From Chersky-840 sp963838775 (lineage in GTDB: Bacteria; Actinomycetota; Acidimicrobiia; Acidimicrobiales; UBA8190), in contig CAWISP010000009.1 of the NCBI GenBank assembly GCA_963838775.1, positions 124,001-188,000 of the forward strand: a DNA stretch of 64,000 bases. Direction: 5' to 3'. This document shows positions 27,097-40,283 of the stretch, in pieces. Positions within the stretch are counted from its first letter, which is position 1, and every line of letters starts with the position of its first letter. A program made the position numbers and the translations under genes. The notes beneath the pieces were generated by a model. That model saw only the letters and a list, made by a program, of their open reading frames with translations, had not been told where the DNA came from and did not search any database.

Positions 27097-27582
27097 TCAC
27101 AGCATGCGTTGCATGACAGCGACGTCGATCCACTGGCCGAACTTCCGACCCACCTCCCGCTCGACGCCCACCGGCGCAAAACCACACCTCCGGTGCAGTG
27201 CGATCGACGGCTCGTTGGCGCCCGAGATGCGGGCGATGACGGTGTGGAACCCCCGGGTGACGGCGAGGGCCACGAGCTCGTCGAGCAGGAGGCGGCCGAA
27301 CCCGTTGCCCCGCCACCGAGCATCGACGTAGAGCGAGTCCTCGACTGTGGTGGCGTAGGCGGCACGGTCCCGGAACGGCGACAGGGACCCGAACCCGACG
27401 ACGGTGGGCCCCTCCACGGCCACGACGGCGGGGTGCGCGCCCTGGTGGCGGGCGATCCAGGCGCGCTGCTCCTCGGCGGTCCGGGGTTTGATGTCGAAAG
27501 TGACCGTCGAGCCCGTGACCTCTGCGTTGTAGATGGCCCGGATCGCCTCGGTGTCCTCCTGGCGTGCCAGCCGGACCTCCAT
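27097..27582 (-). CDS. GNAT N-acetyltransferase (phosphinothricin/methionine-sulfone type)
   Basis: Of 161 residues, with the layout of the Pat/Bar and MddA group. The motif YNAEVTGSTVTFDIKPRT binds the substrate, VDARWRGNGFGRLLLDELV is the acetyl-CoA-binding motif A, and ANEPSIALHRRCGF is motif B. Members acetylate phosphinothricin, methionine sulfoximine or related amino acids; the true substrate here is not known. It is transcribed convergently with mptB. Confidence 0.88.
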   Translation of the reverse strand: MEVRLARQEDTEAIRAIYNAEVTGSTVTFDIKPRTAEEQRAWIARHQGAHPAVVAVEGPTVVGFGSLSPFRDRAAYATTVEDSLYVDARWRGNGFGRLLLDELVALAVTRGFHTVIARISGANEPSIALHRRCGFAPVGVEREVGRKFGQWIDVAVMQRML

Positions 27583-27698
27583 CGGACGATCGTACCGGCG
27601 CCGCGATCGCCGTTTCCGGTCGCTCCCGCACGCCCCGACCCCACCGGAGAACGGGCACGTGGCGACTATGCTCGTCCGGCGCGCAGTTGCCGTGTCCG

Positions 27699-27771
27699 CC
27701 CCCTTAGCTCAGTCGGCAGAGCACAGCCATGGTAAGGCTGGTGTCGTCGGTTCGATTCCGACAGGGGGCTC
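27699..27771 (+). tRNA. tRNA-Thr (GGT)
   Basis: A 73-nt tRNA with acceptor GCCCCCT/AGGGGGC, anticodon stem CAGCC/GGCTG around loop ATGGTAA (anticodon GGT), and T loop TTCGATT. CCA is not encoded. It lies seven bases before tRNA-Met. Confidence 0.96.
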
Positions 27772-27778
27772 GCCCCTG

Positions 27779-27855
27779 GCGGCGTAGCTCAGTTGGTCAG
27801 AGCACACGGCTCATAATCGTGTTGTCGCGGGTTCGAGTCCCGCCGCCGCTACCAG
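27779..27855 (+). tRNA. tRNA-Met (CAT), elongator type
   Basis: Acceptor strands GGCGGCG and CGCCGCT pair with a terminal G-U, the anticodon loop is CTCATAA, and the T arm is GCGGG-TTCGAGT-CCCGC. CCA is encoded at 27853-27855. The anticodon stem lacks the three G-C pairs of initiator tRNA. A tRNA-Ile with a modified CAT anticodon cannot be fully excluded. Confidence 0.92.
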
Positions 27856-27908
27856 CCTGAGGGAACGGCCCCCCGCCCCGAGCGGGAGGCCCGAGAAGGA
27901 GCACAGTC

Positions 27909-28073
27909 ATGGCCAAGAACGAGAAGAGGGTCCAGGTCACCCTGGCCTGCGAAGTCTGCAAGCGCCGCAACTACATCACCATGAAGAACAAGCAGAACGA
28001 CCGGGAGCGGATCGAGCTCACCAAGTTCTGCCGCTGGGACCGCCAGCACACCCTCCACAAAGAGACCCGCTGA
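27909..28073 (+). CDS. rpmG: 50S ribosomal protein L33
   Basis: A 54-residue large-subunit protein in its usual place before secE. The first zinc pair is present in CEVCKRRNY, followed by the family segment KNKQNDRERIELTKFC. The fourth ligand is missing: the usual second CxxC is CRWD. The start ATG is preceded by GAAGGAG at 27894-27900. Confidence 0.95.
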   Translation: MAKNEKRVQVTLACEVCKRRNYITMKNKQNDRERIELTKFCRWDRQHTLHKETR

Positions 28074-28160
28074 CCGTCGGGAGACTGGGCGCGGCCGGTG
28101 ATAACCTCATTGACCGGCCCCCTTGGCCGCTCGGGCGGTGACCGGTGTCCTGGCCGCCGA

Positions 28161-28236
28161 AGGGCAGTAGCTCAATTGGTAGAGCACCGGTCTCCAAAAC
28201 CGGCGGTTGGGGGTTCGAGTCCCTCCTGCCCTGCCA
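28161..28236 (+). tRNA. tRNA-Trp (CCA)
   Basis: Acceptor AGGGCAG/CTGCCCT, anticodon stem CCGGT/ACCGG around loop CTCCAAA (anticodon CCA), and T loop TTCGAGT. The 3' CCA is encoded at 28234-28236. The rpmG-tRNA-Trp-secE-nusG order is common in bacteria. Confidence 0.96.
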
Positions 28237-28263
28237 TCTGGCCGTCGAAAGGCGTGCGAAGCC

Positions 28264-28572
28264 GTGAACCGTGAGATGAAGCGCATGATGCAGCGCCAAG
28301 GTCAGATCGAGGCTGACGGCTCTCCCGCGAACCGACGCACGCCACCGCCCCGCTCCCGTCCCGTGGTACAGCCCGAGACCTCGGTCTTCGGCCGCATTGC
28401 CGAGTTCTTCCGCGAGGTGCGCTCCGAGCTCCGGCAGGTGGCCTGGCCCACCCGCAAGGAAGTCGTCAACTCCGCCACCATCGTCTTCCTGACTCTCGTG
28501 CTTCTGGTGAGCCTCATCTTCTTGCTCAACTACGCCTTTTCGCACGCCGTCATCTTCCTGTTCAAGTCATGA
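28264..28572 (+). CDS. secE: Preprotein translocase subunit SecE
   Basis: The small essential clamp subunit of SecYEG. Of 102 residues, with a basic proline-rich tail (residues 1-45), the amphipathic helix FREVRSELRQVAWPTRKEV that is the family signature, and one membrane segment (IVFLTLVLLVSLIFLL). The start is taken as GTG 28264, with GAAAGG upstream; earlier starts would lie inside tRNA-Trp. Its stop overlaps the nusG start (ATGA). Confidence 0.93.
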   Translation: MNREMKRMMQRQGQIEADGSPANRRTPPPRSRPVVQPETSVFGRIAEFFREVRSELRQVAWPTRKEVVNSATIVFLTLVLLVSLIFLLNYAFSHAVIFLFKS

Positions 28573-29471
28573 GCGATCCCGATCTCGAGCAGGGCGAAGA
28601 CCTGGGGGAGATCGCGGGGCCCCCGGGCGCGTCCGCCCAGGCTGACTCGCCGGTGGACGACCGAACCGGTGCCGACGCGGTCGACGCGGACGGCGGCCTG
28701 TCGGGGGACGCCGAGGAGAACGGGCACGTCTCGGGGCCCGTCGTCGAAGAGCCCGTTCTCGAAGAGCCCGTTCTCGAAGAGCCGGTGTTCGAAGCGCCCG
28801 CGGTCGCCGAGGCCGTCGAGGAGACAGTCGTCGAGGAGACCGTCGTCGAAGCGGCGGTGATCGAGGGCCCGGGCTGGGACAACGACGACGAGGACGAGCC
28901 CCCCGTCGTCGTCGAGAGCCCCTATGACCGGCCGGGACGCTGGTTCGTGGTCCACACCTACGCCGGCTACGAGAACAAGGTGAAGTCCAACCTCGAGAGC
29001 AGGATCGTCTCGATGAACATGGAGGACCGGATCTTCGAGGTCGTGATCCCCATGGAGGACGTCGTCGAGTTCAAGAACGGCAAGAAGGTCGTCGTCCAGA
29101 AGAAGGTGTTCCCCGGCTATCTGCTCACCCGCTGCGACCTCGACGACGACTCGTGGTCGGTGATCCGCAACACCCCCGGGGTCACCGGGTTCGTGGGTCC
29201 CGGGACCAAGCCCACCCCCTTGTCGCGCCGCGAGGTGGAGAGCATCCTCCAGGTCAAGGTCGAGGGTGGCGCCGAGCCCATCAAGAAGACGCGGCCCCGT
29301 CTCGAGTACGAGGTCGGCGAGACGGTCCGGGTCAGAGAGGGGCCTTTCGCCGACTTCTCGGGACAGATCGACGAGATCAACGAAGACCAGCTGAAGCTCA
29401 AGGTGCTCGTCAACATCTTCGGCCGCGAGACTCCGGTCGAGCTCGAATTCAGCCAGGTCGCCAAGCTCTAG
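28569..29471 (+). CDS. nusG: Transcription termination/antitermination protein NusG
   Basis: Binds RNA polymerase at the clamp and couples it to Rho or the ribosome. Residues 117-235 are the NGN domain (RWFVVHTYAGYENKVKSNL; KVFPGYLLTRCDL) and residues 245-300 the KOW domain (VREGPFADFSGQIDEI). Residues 1-116 are an unusual acidic extension containing the repeated EEPVLEEPVLEEPVFE. At 300 residues the protein is well above the 180-residue E. coli form; N-terminal extensions occur in other actinobacteria. Confidence 0.96.
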   Translation: MSDPDLEQGEDLGEIAGPPGASAQADSPVDDRTGADAVDADGGLSGDAEENGHVSGPVVEEPVLEEPVLEEPVFEAPAVAEAVEETVVEETVVEAAVIEGPGWDNDDEDEPPVVVESPYDRPGRWFVVHTYAGYENKVKSNLESRIVSMNMEDRIFEVVIPMEDVVEFKNGKKVVVQKKVFPGYLLTRCDLDDDSWSVIRNTPGVTGFVGPGTKPTPLSRREVESILQVKVEGGAEPIKKTRPRLEYEVGETVRVREGPFADFSGQIDEINEDQLKLKVLVNIFGRETPVELEFSQVAKL

Positions 29472-29489
29472 CCCAGGAGGCTCTCCGTC

Positions 29490-29921
29490 ATGCCCCCCAA
29501 GAAGAAGGTCCTCGCCGTCGTGAAGATCCAGCTCCCCGCCGGGAGCGCCACGCCCGCGCCACCGGTCGGTACCGCGCTCGGGCCCCACGGCGTGCAGACC
29601 ATGGAATTCTGTAAGCAGTACAACGCCGCCACCGAGAGCCAGCGGGGCACGATCGTGCCCGTCGAGATCACGATCTTCGAGGACCGCTCGTTCACGTTCG
29701 TGCTCAAGACGCCGCCCACGCCGGCCCTCATCCGTGAGGCGCTCGGCATCGACAAGGGCGCCGCCGCGGCGGGCCGGGAGCGGGCGGGATCGATCACCGA
29801 TGCCCAGGTCACCCAGATCGCCACGGTGAAGCTGCCCGACCTCAATACCGACGACATCGACGCCGCCAAGCGTCAGGTGGTCGGCACGGCGCGCTCGATG
29901 GGCATCGCCGTCGAAGGCTGA
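29490..29921 (+). CDS. rplK: 50S ribosomal protein L11
   Basis: Forms the GTPase-associated centre with L10 and L12. At 143 residues it has standard length. LPAGSATPAPPVGTALGPHGV is the conserved N-domain, and the C-terminal RNA-binding domain ends AKRQVVGTARSMGIAVEG. It follows nusG by 18 bp with AGGAGG in the gap. Confidence 0.97.
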   Translation: MPPKKKVLAVVKIQLPAGSATPAPPVGTALGPHGVQTMEFCKQYNAATESQRGTIVPVEITIFEDRSFTFVLKTPPTPALIREALGIDKGAAAAGRERAGSITDAQVTQIATVKLPDLNTDDIDAAKRQVVGTARSMGIAVEG

Positions 29922-29958
29922 CGGCGCCGCACCGCCAGACGAAGAAGAGGAACCCCAC

Positions 29959-30678
29959 GTGCACAAAGGCAAGAAATACCAAGCCGCGCTCGAGCACTTC
30001 GACCGGCAGCATCTCTACTCACCGAGTGAAGCGGTGGACCTCATCAAAGAGCTCGCCCCGGCGAAGTTCGACGAGACCGTCGAGCTTGCCGTCCGCCTCG
30101 GGGTCGACCCCCGCAAGGCCGACCAGATCGTGCGGGGCACGCTCAGCCTGCCCGCCGGCACCGGGCGCACGGCCCGGGTCGTGGTCTTCGCCCAGGGCGA
30201 TGGCGCAACCGAAGGCCGTGCCGCCGGCGCCGACGAGGTCGGAGCCGACGATCTCGTGGCCAAGGTCGAGGGGGGCTTCCTCGACTTCGACGTGGCCATC
30301 GCCACCCCCGACATGATGGGCCAGGTCGGCAAGCTGGGGCGGGTCCTCGGCCCCCGGGGGCTCATGCCTAACCCCAAGACCGGGACCGTGACCACCGACG
30401 TCGGCAAGGCCGTGACCGAGTTCAAGGGAGGGCGCGTCGAGTACCGCACCGACAAGGTCGGCAACGTCCACGTCCGGGTGGGCAAGGTGTCGTTCACGCG
30501 CCAGCAACTGCTGCAAAACGCCCACGCCGTCATCGAGGAGCTCATGCGGGCGAAGCCCCCCGCCGCCAAGGGCCGGTACCTCCGGGGGGTGACGCTGTCG
30601 TCCACGATGGGGCCCGGGGTCCACATCGATCCCGCCCGTGCCCGGGAGCTCGACGAGGAGCTGGCCGCCTCGGCGTAG
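29959..30678 (+). CDS. rplA: 50S ribosomal protein L1
   Basis: Large-subunit stalk protein and, in many bacteria, translational repressor of its own operon. Of 239 residues with GTG start at 29959 after AGAGGAA. Signature segments are GGVDFDVAIATPDMMGQVG-like (FLDFDVAIATPDMMGQVG), LGPRGLMPNPKTGTVT and FKGGRVEYRTDK. Confidence 0.97.
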   Translation: MHKGKKYQAALEHFDRQHLYSPSEAVDLIKELAPAKFDETVELAVRLGVDPRKADQIVRGTLSLPAGTGRTARVVVFAQGDGATEGRAAGADEVGADDLVAKVEGGFLDFDVAIATPDMMGQVGKLGRVLGPRGLMPNPKTGTVTTDVGKAVTEFKGGRVEYRTDKVGNVHVRVGKVSFTRQQLLQNAHAVIEELMRAKPPAAKGRYLRGVTLSSTMGPGVHIDPARARELDEELAASA

Positions 30679-30689
30679 AGAAGCCGTCC

Positions 30690-30933
30690 TCCGGGAGATC
30701 CGTCCCCGGGGAAGTAGTAGATTTGACCGGCGACCTCTTCGGAGGTCGAGGACCACAGATCGAGTATTCGCCGTCGCCGCAGACCTCCGGTCACGCCCTC
30801 GGGCGTCGAAGGGGCTCCTGAGCCCGCCTGACCAGGTGACGATCGTGACACTCGGCGGGGCGTCGACCCTGCTCGGTGAATGCGGTGGCGGCACGACACG
30901 AGCGGTGCCGCACCGTTCCGAGCACGGGAGTCG
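30690..30933 (+). promoter_or_regulatory. Probable L10-type leader of rplJ-rplL
   Basis: The 255-nt gap before rplJ is long for this operon and rich in hairpins: GACCTC-TTCG-GAGGTC at 30732-30747, ACGCCC/GGGCGT near 30794-30807, and further GC stems. In many bacteria L10 binds such a leader to control L10 and L12. Assignment rests on place and hairpins, not on a covariance search. Confidence 0.45.
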
Positions 30934-31662
30934 ATGATGGAGAACCCCAGGCCGCAGAAGGTGGCCGTCGTGACCGAGGTGCGTGAGCGCCTCGACGCCG
31001 CCCAGGCCGCCATCCTGACGGAGTACCGGGGGCTGACCGTCGCCGAGCTCGCCGCGTTGCGCAATGTCTTGCGGGCGGCAGGCGGGGACTACAAGGTCTA
31101 CAAGAACACCCTGGTCAAGCTCGCAATTTCCGGCGGCCGCCACGAGGCGTTGTCGCCGCTGCTCGAGGGCCCGACGGCCATCGCCTTCGTCTCCGGCGAG
31201 GTGAGCGCGGCGGCCAAGGCCCTTCGCGATTACGCCCGGACCTCTCCGAGCCTGGTGATCAAGGGCGGCCTCCACGGTGACGGTTTCCTGACGAGCCAGG
31301 ACCTCGCCGCCCTGGCCGACCTGCCGCCACGCGACGTGCTCCTGGCCCAGCTGGCAGGGGCGATCGCCGCCCCGCTGCGACAGTTCGCCGGCCTCCTGCA
31401 GGCGCTACCTCGTAATCTCGCCTACGGGTTGTCAGCCCTGCTCGACGAGCGCGGGGGTGCTCCCGTCGAGGCCCCTGCCCCCGCCGAGGATGCTGCCACC
31501 GAAGCCCCTGCCCCTGTCGAGGCCACCGCCCCCACGGAGACTGATGTCCCCCCCGAGGCCGCCGCCACGCCAGAGGCGGCCGTGCCCGTCACCGCCGAGG
31601 TCGATGCCGCCGCCGGCGCCGAGGCGGCATCGGAGGTCGACGGCGAGCCCGGCGAGGGCTGA
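30934..31662 (+). CDS. rplJ: 50S ribosomal protein L10
   Basis: Base of the L12 stalk. Residues 1-170 are the normal protein, with AILTEYRGLTVAELAALR, YKVYKNTLVKLAI and the C-terminal helix that carries L12 dimers. Residues 175-242 are an Ala/Pro/Glu tail absent from typical L10. The ATG at 30934 (followed by a second ATG) has GGGAG upstream. Confidence 0.95.
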   Translation: MMENPRPQKVAVVTEVRERLDAAQAAILTEYRGLTVAELAALRNVLRAAGGDYKVYKNTLVKLAISGGRHEALSPLLEGPTAIAFVSGEVSAAAKALRDYARTSPSLVIKGGLHGDGFLTSQDLAALADLPPRDVLLAQLAGAIAAPLRQFAGLLQALPRNLAYGLSALLDERGGAPVEAPAPAEDAATEAPAPVEATAPTETDVPPEAAATPEAAVPVTAEVDAAAGAEAASEVDGEPGEG

Positions 31663-31750
31663 GCCGGCTTCCCGGACCGCGCCAGACCTTTTCGATCGAG
31701 CAATTCCGAGCGATTCAGACCATCGAGCAACGCAAAGGAGCAGAACCACC

Positions 31751-32143
31751 ATGGCCACCAAGATCAGCAAAGACGACATTCTCGAGGGGATCGCCAACCT
31801 CTCGGTCCTCGAGCTCTCCGAGCTCCTCAAGGACTTCGAGGAGAAGTTCGGGGTCACCGCAGCCGCCCCCGTGGCGGTCGCCGCGGCCCCGGCCGCCGGC
31901 GGCGGGGACGCCGGTGGCGGTGAGGACGAGAAGACCGAGTTCGACGTCATCCTCAATGCCGCCGGCGACAAGAAGATCCAGGTCATCAAGGAAGTCCGGA
32001 CACTCACCAGCCTGGGACTGAAAGAGGCCAAGGACCTGGTGGACTCCGCCCCCAAGCCCGTGCTGGAGCGGGTCTCGAAGGAGGACGCCGACAAGGCCAA
32101 GGCCCAGCTCGAGGAGGCCGGGGCGACAGTCGAGGTCAAGTAG
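31751..32143 (+). CDS. rplL: 50S ribosomal protein L7/L12
   Basis: The multi-copy stalk protein that recruits translation GTPases. Of 130 residues: an N-terminal dimer domain (ILEGIANLSVLELSELLKDF), an Ala/Gly hinge and the C-terminal domain with KIQVIKEVRTLTSLGLKEAK. GGAG lies 13 bases before the ATG. Confidence 0.97.
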   Translation: MATKISKDDILEGIANLSVLELSELLKDFEEKFGVTAAAPVAVAAAPAAGGGDAGGGEDEKTEFDVILNAAGDKKIQVIKEVRTLTSLGLKEAKDLVDSAPKPVLERVSKEDADKAKAQLEEAGATVEVK

Positions 32144-32171
32144 TCCGGGGCGCCCCGTGGGGCGCGAGTGC

Positions 32172-32200
32172 TTGACGACACCCCGGCGCGTCCGTAGCCT
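32172..32200 (+). promoter_or_regulatory. Candidate promoter of rpoB-rpoC
   Basis: TTGACG and TAGCCT are separated by 17 bp, 30 bp after rplL. The 337-bp gap 32144-32480 is otherwise free of genes. It would give a leader of about 270 nt before the rpoB TTG. Confidence 0.55.
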
Positions 32201-32480
32201 GTCGGTGGCAGTACGAAGGGGTTGCCATTTGCCGCGCGCGCGCGTATGCTGTGCGGTTGCCGTGCCCCTTTCTTCGCGCCACCCTTGCCGTATCCGGCTG
32301 GCTGACGCGCGCCGCTGTGCCCGCAGAGCAGGCGTAATCGTCACCGTTTTCCCCTGCCCCTGCCCGTCCCCCGTGTAGCACCCCTAGCCACCCCGTTCCC
32401 GGCTCGCCCGGGGACACTCCACCCGCCACCGTCCCGCCGTCTCGTTCATTGCCCGCCACCCACCTGGGAGGAGTCGACCG

Positions 32481-35400
32481 TTGCCTTCACGGTCTAAAAG
32501 CCCGGAGCGTTTTTCGTTCGCCAACCTCGATGAGGTCCTGCGCCTGCCTGATCTCATCGCCATTCAGCGGGACTCGTTCCGCTGGTTCTTGGACAAGGGT
32601 CTGGCCGAAGCGTTCGCAGATATCAGCCCCATCGAGGACTTCACCGGCCAACTGAGCCTCGAGCTCGAGTACGACCCGTCCGACCCCGACCTGCGCCCAC
32701 CTCCCAAGTTCCCCGAGGAGGAGTGCAAGGAGAAGGACATGACCTATGCCGCCCCGGTGTTCGTCCGGGCGCGGTTCATGAACGCGCAGACCGGGGAGAT
32801 CAAGGAGCAGACCGTCTTCATGGGGGACTTCCCGATGATGACGGACAAGGGCACCTTCATCATCAACGGCACCGAGCGGGTCGTGGTGAGCCAGCTGGTG
32901 CGTTCCCCCGGTGTGATCTTCCAGCCCGGTCGCGACGCCAAGACGATCGTGACGGGCACCGTCCATCCTTACCGTGGGGAGTGGATCGAATTCGACGTTG
33001 AGGCCAAGCCCTCCAAGGACGTCACCGCCGGTGCCCGCGTGGCCCGCAAGCGCCGGTTGTCGTTGTTCGTTCTGCTCCGTGCGCTCGGCTACGAGGACGA
33101 GGGGTTCCTGAACCGGTTCGTCCGACACTTCGACTTCCTCGAAGGGCAGTGGGAGAAGGAACGCGACCTCGCCCCCACCCGCGAGGACGCCCTCCTCGAG
33201 ATCTACAAGAGGGCCCGCCCCGGGGAGCCGCTGTCGGCCGACGCGGCCCGCGCCTACTTCGAGAACGCCTTCTTCAACCCCAAGCGCTACGACCTGACCC
33301 GGGTCGGCCGCTATAAGTTGAACCGGAAGCTCGGCCCCGAGATCGAGCGGATCTCGAGCGTGCTCGACATCGACCTGGAGCGGCCCTCACCGACCCAGGG
33401 CGTGTTGAGCCCGTCGGAGATCCTCGCCACCGCCACGTACATGCTCCACCTGGCCGACGGCGAGTCGGGGTACCGCATCGACGACCAGGACCACTTCGCC
33501 AACCGCCGCATCCGGTCGGTGGGCGAGCTCATCCAGAACCAGGTGCGCGTCGGCCTGTCCCGGATGGAGCGCGTGGTGCGGGAGCGCATGACGACCCAGG
33601 ACGTCGAGGCGATCACGCCCCAGACGCTGATCAACATCCGCCCCGTCGTGGCCGCCATCAAGGAGTTCTTCGGGACCAGTCAGCTCAGCCAGTTCATGGA
33701 CCAGAACAACCCACTGTCGGGCCTCGCCCACAAGCGTCGCCTCTCCGCCCTCGGGCCTGGCGGCCTGTCGCGTGAGCGGGCCGGCTTCGAGGTTCGTGAC
33801 GTGCACAGCTCCCACTACGGGCGGATGTGTCCCATCGAGACCCCCGAGGGCCCCAACATCGGCCTGATCGGTGCGCTGGCGACCTACGCCCGGGTCAACG
33901 AATACGGGTTCATCGAGACCCCGTACCGCAAGGTCGTCGACGGTCGCGTCAGCGACGAGATCGTCTACCTGGCCGCGGACGAGGAGGAGGAGCACGTCAT
34001 CGCCCAGGCCAACGCCAAGCTCGACGAGCGGGGCCGCTTCGTCGACGAGCGGGTCCTTGTGCGGCGCGGGCCTCAAGGGGCCGGCGTGCGGGTCGGGGCC
34101 ACCACCACTTCCTACGGCACGACCAGCGAGATCGACTACGTCCCGCCGGCCGAGGTGGACCTCATGGACGTGTCGCCGAAGCAGATCGTGTCGGTGTCCA
34201 CCGCGCTGATCCCCTTCGTCGAGCACGACGACGCCAACCGTGCCCTGATGGGCGCCAACATGCAGAAGCAGGCCGTCCCGCTCGTGGTGCCCGAGGCTCC
34301 CTACATCGGCACCGGGGTCGAGGCTCGTGCCGCCCAGGACGCCGGCGACGTGCTGCTGTCCGAGGGCGAGGGCACCGTGGCCGAGGTGTCGGGCGACCAC
34401 GTCGTGGTGGAGTACAAGTCCGGCCAGCGCGACCGCCTCGGTCACGAGCTCGGCCGGCGGCGCTACACCCTGGCCAAGTTCCGGCGTTCAAACCAGAACA
34501 CCTCGATCAACCAGAAGGTCATCGTCGACGAGGGCCAGCAGGTCGGGGCCAACGACGTCCTGGCCGACGGGTCCGCCACCCACAACGGTGAGCTGGCGCT
34601 CGGGAAGAACCTCCTCGTCGCCTTCATGCCGTGGGAGGGCTACAACTTCGAGGACGCCATCATCCTCTCCGAGCGCCTCGTGCGCGACGACGTGCTCACC
34701 TCGATCCACATCGAGGAGCACGAGGTCGACGCCCGCGACACCAAGCTGGGGGCCGAGGAGATCACCCGGGACATCCCCAACCTGTCCGAGGAGATCCTGG
34801 CCGACCTCGACGAGCGCGGCATCATCCGCATCGGGGCCGAGGTCGGTCCCGGCGACGTGCTCGTGGGCAAGGTCACGCCCAAGGGTGAGACCGAGCAGAC
34901 TCCCGAGGAGCGGCTCCTGCGGGCCATCTTCGGGGAGAAGGCCCGCGAGGTGCGCGACACCTCGCTCAAGGTGCCTCACGGGGAGTCGGGCAAGGTCATC
35001 GACGTCCGCGTCTTCTCCCGTGAGGACTCGCACGAGCTGCCCCCCGGGGTCAACCAGCTCGTGCGGGTGTACGTGGCCCAGAAGCGCAAGATCTCCGAGG
35101 GCGACAAGCTCGCCGGACGCCACGGCAACAAGGGCGTCATCTCCAAGATCCTGCCGGTGGAGGACATGCCGTTCCTGTCCGACGGCACCCACGTCGACAT
35201 CATCCTGAACCCCCTCGGCGTGCCCAGCCGGATGAACGTGGGCCAGGTGCTCGAATCGCACCTCGGTTACGCGGCCCGCTGGGGCTGGGACGGGTCAGAA
35301 GCCCACCAGACCCTGGCCGGGGCCAACGAGGAGAAGACCCGGCCCCGGACCGACCCCGCCGTGTGGGTCTCGACCCCCGCCTTCGACGGTGCGCACTGGG

Positions 35401-36041
35401 ATGAGGAGGACGACGCCGGCCGGCACCCCACCATCAAGCGGCTGTTCGAGCTGTTGCACACCGACTCCGCCGACGGCACCCGGCTCATCGGGCCCGACGG
35501 CAAGGCGACCTTGTTCAACGGCCGCACCGGCGAGCAGTACGACAACCCCATCTCGGTGGGGTACGTCTACATCCTGAAGCTCGCCCACCTCGTCGACGAC
35601 AAGATCCACGCCCGCTCGACGGGGCCGTACTCGATGATCACCCAGCAACCCCTAGGCGGGAAGGCCCAGTTCGGTGGGCAGCGCTTCGGAGAGATGGAAG
35701 TGTGGGCCCTCGAAGCGTACGGAGCGGCCTACGCCTTGCAGGAGCTGCTCACCATCAAGTCCGATGACGTCCTCGGCCGCGTCAAGGTCTACGAGGCCAT
35801 CGTCAAGGGCGAGAACATCCCTGAGCCGGGCATCCCCGAGAGCTTCAAGGTGCTGATCAAGGAGATGCAGTCGTTGTGCCTCAACGTCGAGGTGTTGTCG
35901 ACGACCGGTGAGGAGATCGAGATGCGAGAGCTCGACGAGGACGTCTTCCGGACGGCCGAGGAGCTCGGCATCGACATCAGCCGGCCCGAGCGTGGGTCGG
36001 ACGAAGAAGACGAGCGTCGCGCCGCCGAGAGGAGCTTCTAG
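32481..36041 (+). CDS. rpoB: DNA-directed RNA polymerase subunit beta
   Basis: Of 1186 residues, the usual actinobacterial size. The rifampicin region is intact (FFGTSQLSQFMDQNNPLSGL, then HKRRLSALGPGGLSRERAGF), as are RDVHSSHYGRMCPIETPEGP and GDKLAGRHGNKGVI. The start is TTG at 32481 with GGGAGGAG ten bases upstream. The rpoC start follows the stop by two bases. No resistance-type substitution in the rifampicin cluster was noticed by eye. Confidence 0.98.
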   Translation: MPSRSKSPERFSFANLDEVLRLPDLIAIQRDSFRWFLDKGLAEAFADISPIEDFTGQLSLELEYDPSDPDLRPPPKFPEEECKEKDMTYAAPVFVRARFMNAQTGEIKEQTVFMGDFPMMTDKGTFIINGTERVVVSQLVRSPGVIFQPGRDAKTIVTGTVHPYRGEWIEFDVEAKPSKDVTAGARVARKRRLSLFVLLRALGYEDEGFLNRFVRHFDFLEGQWEKERDLAPTREDALLEIYKRARPGEPLSADAARAYFENAFFNPKRYDLTRVGRYKLNRKLGPEIERISSVLDIDLERPSPTQGVLSPSEILATATYMLHLADGESGYRIDDQDHFANRRIRSVGELIQNQVRVGLSRMERVVRERMTTQDVEAITPQTLINIRPVVAAIKEFFGTSQLSQFMDQNNPLSGLAHKRRLSALGPGGLSRERAGFEVRDVHSSHYGRMCPIETPEGPNIGLIGALATYARVNEYGFIETPYRKVVDGRVSDEIVYLAADEEEEHVIAQANAKLDERGRFVDERVLVRRGPQGAGVRVGATTTSYGTTSEIDYVPPAEVDLMDVSPKQIVSVSTALIPFVEHDDANRALMGANMQKQAVPLVVPEAPYIGTGVEARAAQDAGDVLLSEGEGTVAEVSGDHVVVEYKSGQRDRLGHELGRRRYTLAKFRRSNQNTSINQKVIVDEGQQVGANDVLADGSATHNGELALGKNLLVAFMPWEGYNFEDAIILSERLVRDDVLTSIHIEEHEVDARDTKLGAEEITRDIPNLSEEILADLDERGIIRIGAEVGPGDVLVGKVTPKGETEQTPEERLLRAIFGEKAREVRDTSLKVPHGESGKVIDVRVFSREDSHELPPGVNQLVRVYVAQKRKISEGDKLAGRHGNKGVISKILPVEDMPFLSDGTHVDIILNPLGVPSRMNVGQVLESHLGYAARWGWDGSEAHQTLAGANEEKTRPRTDPAVWVSTPAFDGAHWDEEDDAGRHPTIKRLFELLHTDSADGTRLIGPDGKATLFNGRTGEQYDNPISVGYVYILKLAHLVDDKIHARSTGPYSMITQQPLGGKAQFGGQRFGEMEVWALEAYGAAYALQELLTIKSDDVLGRVKVYEAIVKGENIPEPGIPESFKVLIKEMQSLCLNVEVLSTTGEEIEMRELDEDVFRTAEELGIDISRPERGSDEEDERRAAERSF

Positions 36042-36043
36042 CC

Positions 36044-40138
<4,095 letters not shown>

Positions 40139-40167
40139 CTGGGACGGCCATGGCGTCACCGGCGCGA

Positions 40168-40197
40168 TTGCTCCCAAGACGCCATAGGATCTAGGAT
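40168..40197 (+). promoter_or_regulatory. Candidate promoter of the rpsL operon
   Basis: TTGCTC and TAGGAT are 18 bp apart in the 145-bp gap between rpoC and rpsL. Transcription would start near 40204, about 80 nt before the rpsL GTG. Confidence 0.45.
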
Positions 40198-40283
40198 TGA
40201 TTGTTCGCGTGGCGTGGTGTCCTTGAGGACCCCGCGCCCGGCAGTTCCCGCGAGCAAGTCCGAAAATCCCCCAGAGGTCACGC

